Source: Selaginella tamariscina
Lineage: Eukaryota; Streptophyta; Lycopodiopsida; Selaginellales; Selaginellaceae
Direction of reading: 5' to 3'
Length of the DNA: 64,000 bases
NCBI GenBank assembly: GCA_003024785.1
Contig: PUQB01000530.1
Span: forward strand, 105,001 to 169,000
The translations under genes and the position numbers were made by a program. Below are positions 60,870-64,000 of the stretch, in pieces (within the stretch, counting starts at the first letter, position 1; every line of letters starts with the position of its first letter). The notes beneath the pieces are model-generated. The model did not search any database and was not told where the DNA came from. It worked only from the letters and a program-made list of their open reading frames with translations.

Positions 60870-62191
60870 ATGGCGATGACCCTGGAGGAACTGAGGGACG
60901 CAGTGGAGCGCGATTTCTCAAAGAATATTCTCGTATCACACGGCCTCTTTAGGTCCCACATCCTCTTGGTGCACATCTGTTTTGCGAGGTCAGTAATTCC
61001 CCATTTTCATTTTACACACTCCCTATTACACGCACACATCACATACACACACACATTTGTGTGTGTGTGTGTGTATGCATTTATTTATTTATCGCACATA
61101 CGTTAATTATGTCCATACTATTGTAGGTGGACACGGGCAGGTTTAAGAACATGGAATTTGTATTACGTGTTGTTCCTTTTGGGTAAGCAGATTATCAAGT
61201 ACATACAAATGATGTAATGGACACACACACACACACACACACACACAAGCATATGGATACATAAATAACGTACACATATTATGTATATGTAGTTAAGACA
61301 TAAATATGGTTATATACACATGAAAGTAAAGCAATTGATTGATTTTACAAGGGCTGGAGGTTCAGCAAGCCATCATATTCAGTCAGTTATAAAGCTTGTA
61401 AATACATTACACAGAGAGACAACTCTTTACGAGGCAAATTTTGAATCCCTTTTGGAAGCAGTCGACAAATTCAAGCATTGTTCAAACAGGCTAAAGCATA
61501 TACTCAACAATGAGGGAATCCAGTTGAGAATATACCAACTCTGTCTTAGCTGCACTCATCCGAATATTGTACCACTTATTGGTGCCTTCCTGGGACAGGT
61601 TTGTAGTATTCTAATATTGCACACACACGCACACACACACGTGCTTGTTTTACAGGGAAATCTGTTTTTGGTGTTTCCTGCGGCTCCATATACACTGAAG
61701 TCTATGTTACATTTCAGTCCAAATGCCCTTGGAGATGAGTGGCAGCTGAGGCTTCTTATATATGAGATTATTGCTGGATTAGCCCATTGTCATGGTCGTG
61801 GAATATCCCATGGAAATATAAATCCTTCGAATGTACTAATAAGCAACAGTATGTGGTGTTGCCTAACAGGATTCACAAGCAAGGTAAGCCATTGTATGTA
61901 CATAATTATGTATATCCATATATGCTATATATGTGTGTAATGCACGTGTTGATATATTTAAAATATCCTTCATATGCAGGTAGTGGACAAGAGGGAAGAC
62001 CCGGGCTTAACTAATCAATTAGAGTTTAAAACCGAGTTTAAAAAATGGTGGCGGGGCGAGCTGAGTAACTACGACTATCTTCTGTTATTAAACAGGCTTG
62101 CTGGTAGAAGATGGGGCGACAGGTGCTTCCACACAGTCATGCCTTGGGTTATAGATTTCACAACAAAGCCAGACGAAGGTCAGTATGAGAT

Positions 62192-62222
<31 letters not shown>

Positions 62223-63286
62223 GATGTATTCTATATAGGTAATGACACTGGTTGGAGAGACTTAACCAAAAGCAAATGGAGATTAGCAAAGGGCGACGAG
62301 CAGCTGGACTTTACATATTCTACAGCAGATATTCCACACCATGTTCGGATGAATGCCTCTCAGAGCTTGCTGTGTGTATATACAAGGCCAGAAGGATGCT
62401 CCTGCCTATACTACGCCGAGTTGTGCGGTCTGTTTATGACCCAATGAGTACCCTGCTAATATGCAAAGATTATATCAGTGGACTCCTGACGAGTGTATTC
62501 CTGAGTTTTATAGTGATCCTGAAGTTTTCCACTCTATAAACAAGGTAAGTTGTCATTCTCTCTCTCTCTCACACACACACCACTCTGTGTGTAAGATGTA
62601 TATGATGTATTGTATATATATGTCCTCAGGGAATGGGGGATTTAGAAGTTCCGAGCTGGGCAAGAGATGCAGAAGAGTTTATAGCTATACACAGAGCTGC
62701 TTTAGAAAGCGAACGTGTATCGAAGCAGATTCACCACTGGATAGATCTGACTTTTGGATTCAAACTTACCGGAGAAGCTGCCGTCAGTGCAAAGAATGTC
62801 ACCTTGTCAACTATTCCACCGCATATTCCGAGAGCTTCTGGACGTCGGCAGTTGTTTACAAGACCACATCCTCGAAGGTACGTCAATATACATATTATTT
62901 GCGTGGGTGTATATATGTATAATGTACCCTGAAAGATATGAAGCTATATTGTACGTATTGTTTGATGATGCTTATGATAGCATTTGCATGATACACGAGT
63001 TCTTGTTGTTGAGTTCTTGTTGTTGTTGTTGTTGTGTGTGTGTGTGTAGATAGGTAGATAGGTAGATAGATAGATATAGATATGTCTACGTGCATTAATG
63101 CGCATACTGCATAGTACTGATTGGATTATTAGGTCTAAGGATAATTTGTATACAACAGTAGAAGAACTTGAGGAGTCTTCTTTCTTTTGTGAGTCCGTCA
63201 GGGCTTTATCACCATGGTATGGTCAATCACTTGGTAGTTTTCAAAGTGAGGAGGAGATAAAGACAGGTTCGCTATTGTTAAATAAT

Positions 63287-63349
<63 letters not shown>

Positions 63350-64000
63350 TATATAAGTGCATGTGTAATGTACAGGTATTGACGAGACTTGTGAAGCTGT
63401 TCTTGAGAACATCACAGAGGGAGAACAGAAGACATGGAGTGAGTTATTCAGGAAAGTACAACTAGAACACGAGGATGAAGAAATATTTTACCAGAGACTC
63501 ATGGCATGGCAAAATGAGGTTTTCAAGTCAAACTCGGTCGAGTCAAAGATGGTCAATGCATTTCCAGAGGACGTGTTTTCAGTTGGGTGTTTAATTGCTG
63601 AGCTGTATCTACGACGACCCTTATTTGATTTATCAACAGCAGCATCTTGGTATAAGACCGGGGAGTTGCCGAGTATTATTCATCAGCTTCCTTTCCATGT
63701 TCGAGTCCTTGTCGAAACAACAATACAGGCAGAGATCAAGATGTGTGTGTGTGTGTGTGTGTGTGACAGAGAGAGAGAGAGGGGGGGGAGAGGGAGGGAG
63801 GGAAGGAGGCGTATACTCATACTGAATGTATTTATTACAGACGAGCAAGTGCTCAAATGTTACTTGAGTCACCATTCTTTCCTTCGGCAGTACGCTCGGC
63901 ATATGCTTTCCTGTCCGCATTCCACATGCTGAAAACTAAGCAAGACCGTCTACATTACTGTGCGAAGATGGCACAACACTTGGCGTTTCAAGTTATGGGA
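60870..64000 (+). CDS. GFS12: GFS12-type pseudokinase-BEACH protein, 5' part (runs off the window)
   Basis: The first 10 or so exons of a large BEACH-domain protein like plant GFS12, which acts in membrane traffic and vacuolar protein sorting. The N-terminal exons ([16 protein letters not shown]) lead into a kinase-like lobe: [30 protein letters not shown] and [17 protein letters not shown]. The catalytic Asp of HRD is replaced by Asn and no DFG is visible, so it is a pseudokinase. The BEACH domain follows ([88 protein letters not shown]), then a second kinase-like segment ([19 protein letters not shown]). Frame breaks at about 62343 and 62441 interrupt BEACH; a further mismatch may affect exons 1-2. 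The expected WD40 tail lies beyond 64000. TTAGGGTT at 60851 precedes the ATG. Confidence 0.88.
63287..63347 (+). repeat. (GT)n(GA)n microsatellite in a GFS12 intron
   Basis: A GT run followed by an unbroken GA run of about 40 bases lies inside the intron after the exon ending [11 protein letters not shown] similar GT-GA tract at about 63742-63800 lies in a later intron, and its first GT supplies the donor (AT|GTGTGTG). Confidence 0.9.

Overview
The window is nuclear DNA from a land plant. The evidence is spliced genes for plant-type proteins (a FIE/EED Polycomb WD40 protein, a GFS12-type BEACH protein, an EG45-like secreted protein, a plant glucan 1,3-beta-glucosidase and a GT61 glycosyltransferase), GT-AG introns mostly of 60-400 bases packed with CA, CT and TA microsatellites, a chromodomain Ty3/Gypsy retrotransposon, and AT-rich spacers. 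The short microsatellite-filled introns, and a reverse-transcriptase family I associate with mosses, lycophytes and algae, make a non-seed plant (lycophyte-like) my best guess. That is an inference, not something the sequence proves.

Left third (1-23.3 kb): a graveyard of ribosomal DNA and mobile elements. Two copies of a unit about 1.77 kb long (period about 2.48 kb) run up to a truncated 18S rRNA 5' end on the minus strand. Spacer-like degenerate repeats follow, split by a complete 6.2-kb Ty3/Gypsy chromovirus (identical-ended LTRs, 5-bp target duplication CTTGG). Then come a 75-bp x3 tandem repeat and an internal 25S rRNA fragment (minus strand). Next is a reverse-transcriptase gene broken by a hAT transposon, which is itself broken by a solo LTR of the same Ty3 family. 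AT-rich, microsatellite-rich DNA follows, with a fragment of an AVT1-type amino-acid transporter.

Middle (23.3-33 kb): an array of ACGTCA boxes and a TATA box precede a long multi-exon gene for a protein with two AAA ATPase modules. Its ATPase half reads cleanly, while its N-terminal half carries several one-base frame breaks. A truncated, frame-broken N-acetylglucosamine kinase homologue follows. From 33 to 40 kb there is no convincing gene, only duplicated AT-rich DNA and a large inverted-repeat (foldback) element; a second member of that family lies at about 53.6-56.4 kb.

Right third (40-64 kb): a local amplification of a small acidic protein gene of unknown function (two intact copies plus relics) is interleaved with three copies of an EG45-like gene (one intact). 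Then come an intact FIE gene; a converging, frame-broken GH5 glucan 1,3-beta-glucosidase gene; the second foldback element; a GT61 glycosyltransferase (minus); an unusual single-exon protein with a divergent Dof-like zinc finger (plus); and the 5' part of a GFS12-type pseudokinase-BEACH gene that runs off the window.

One-base frame breaks occur in many genes, including strongly conserved BEACH exons, so part of the apparent decay may be consensus error. No operon-like logic applies; the genes are independent transcription units.
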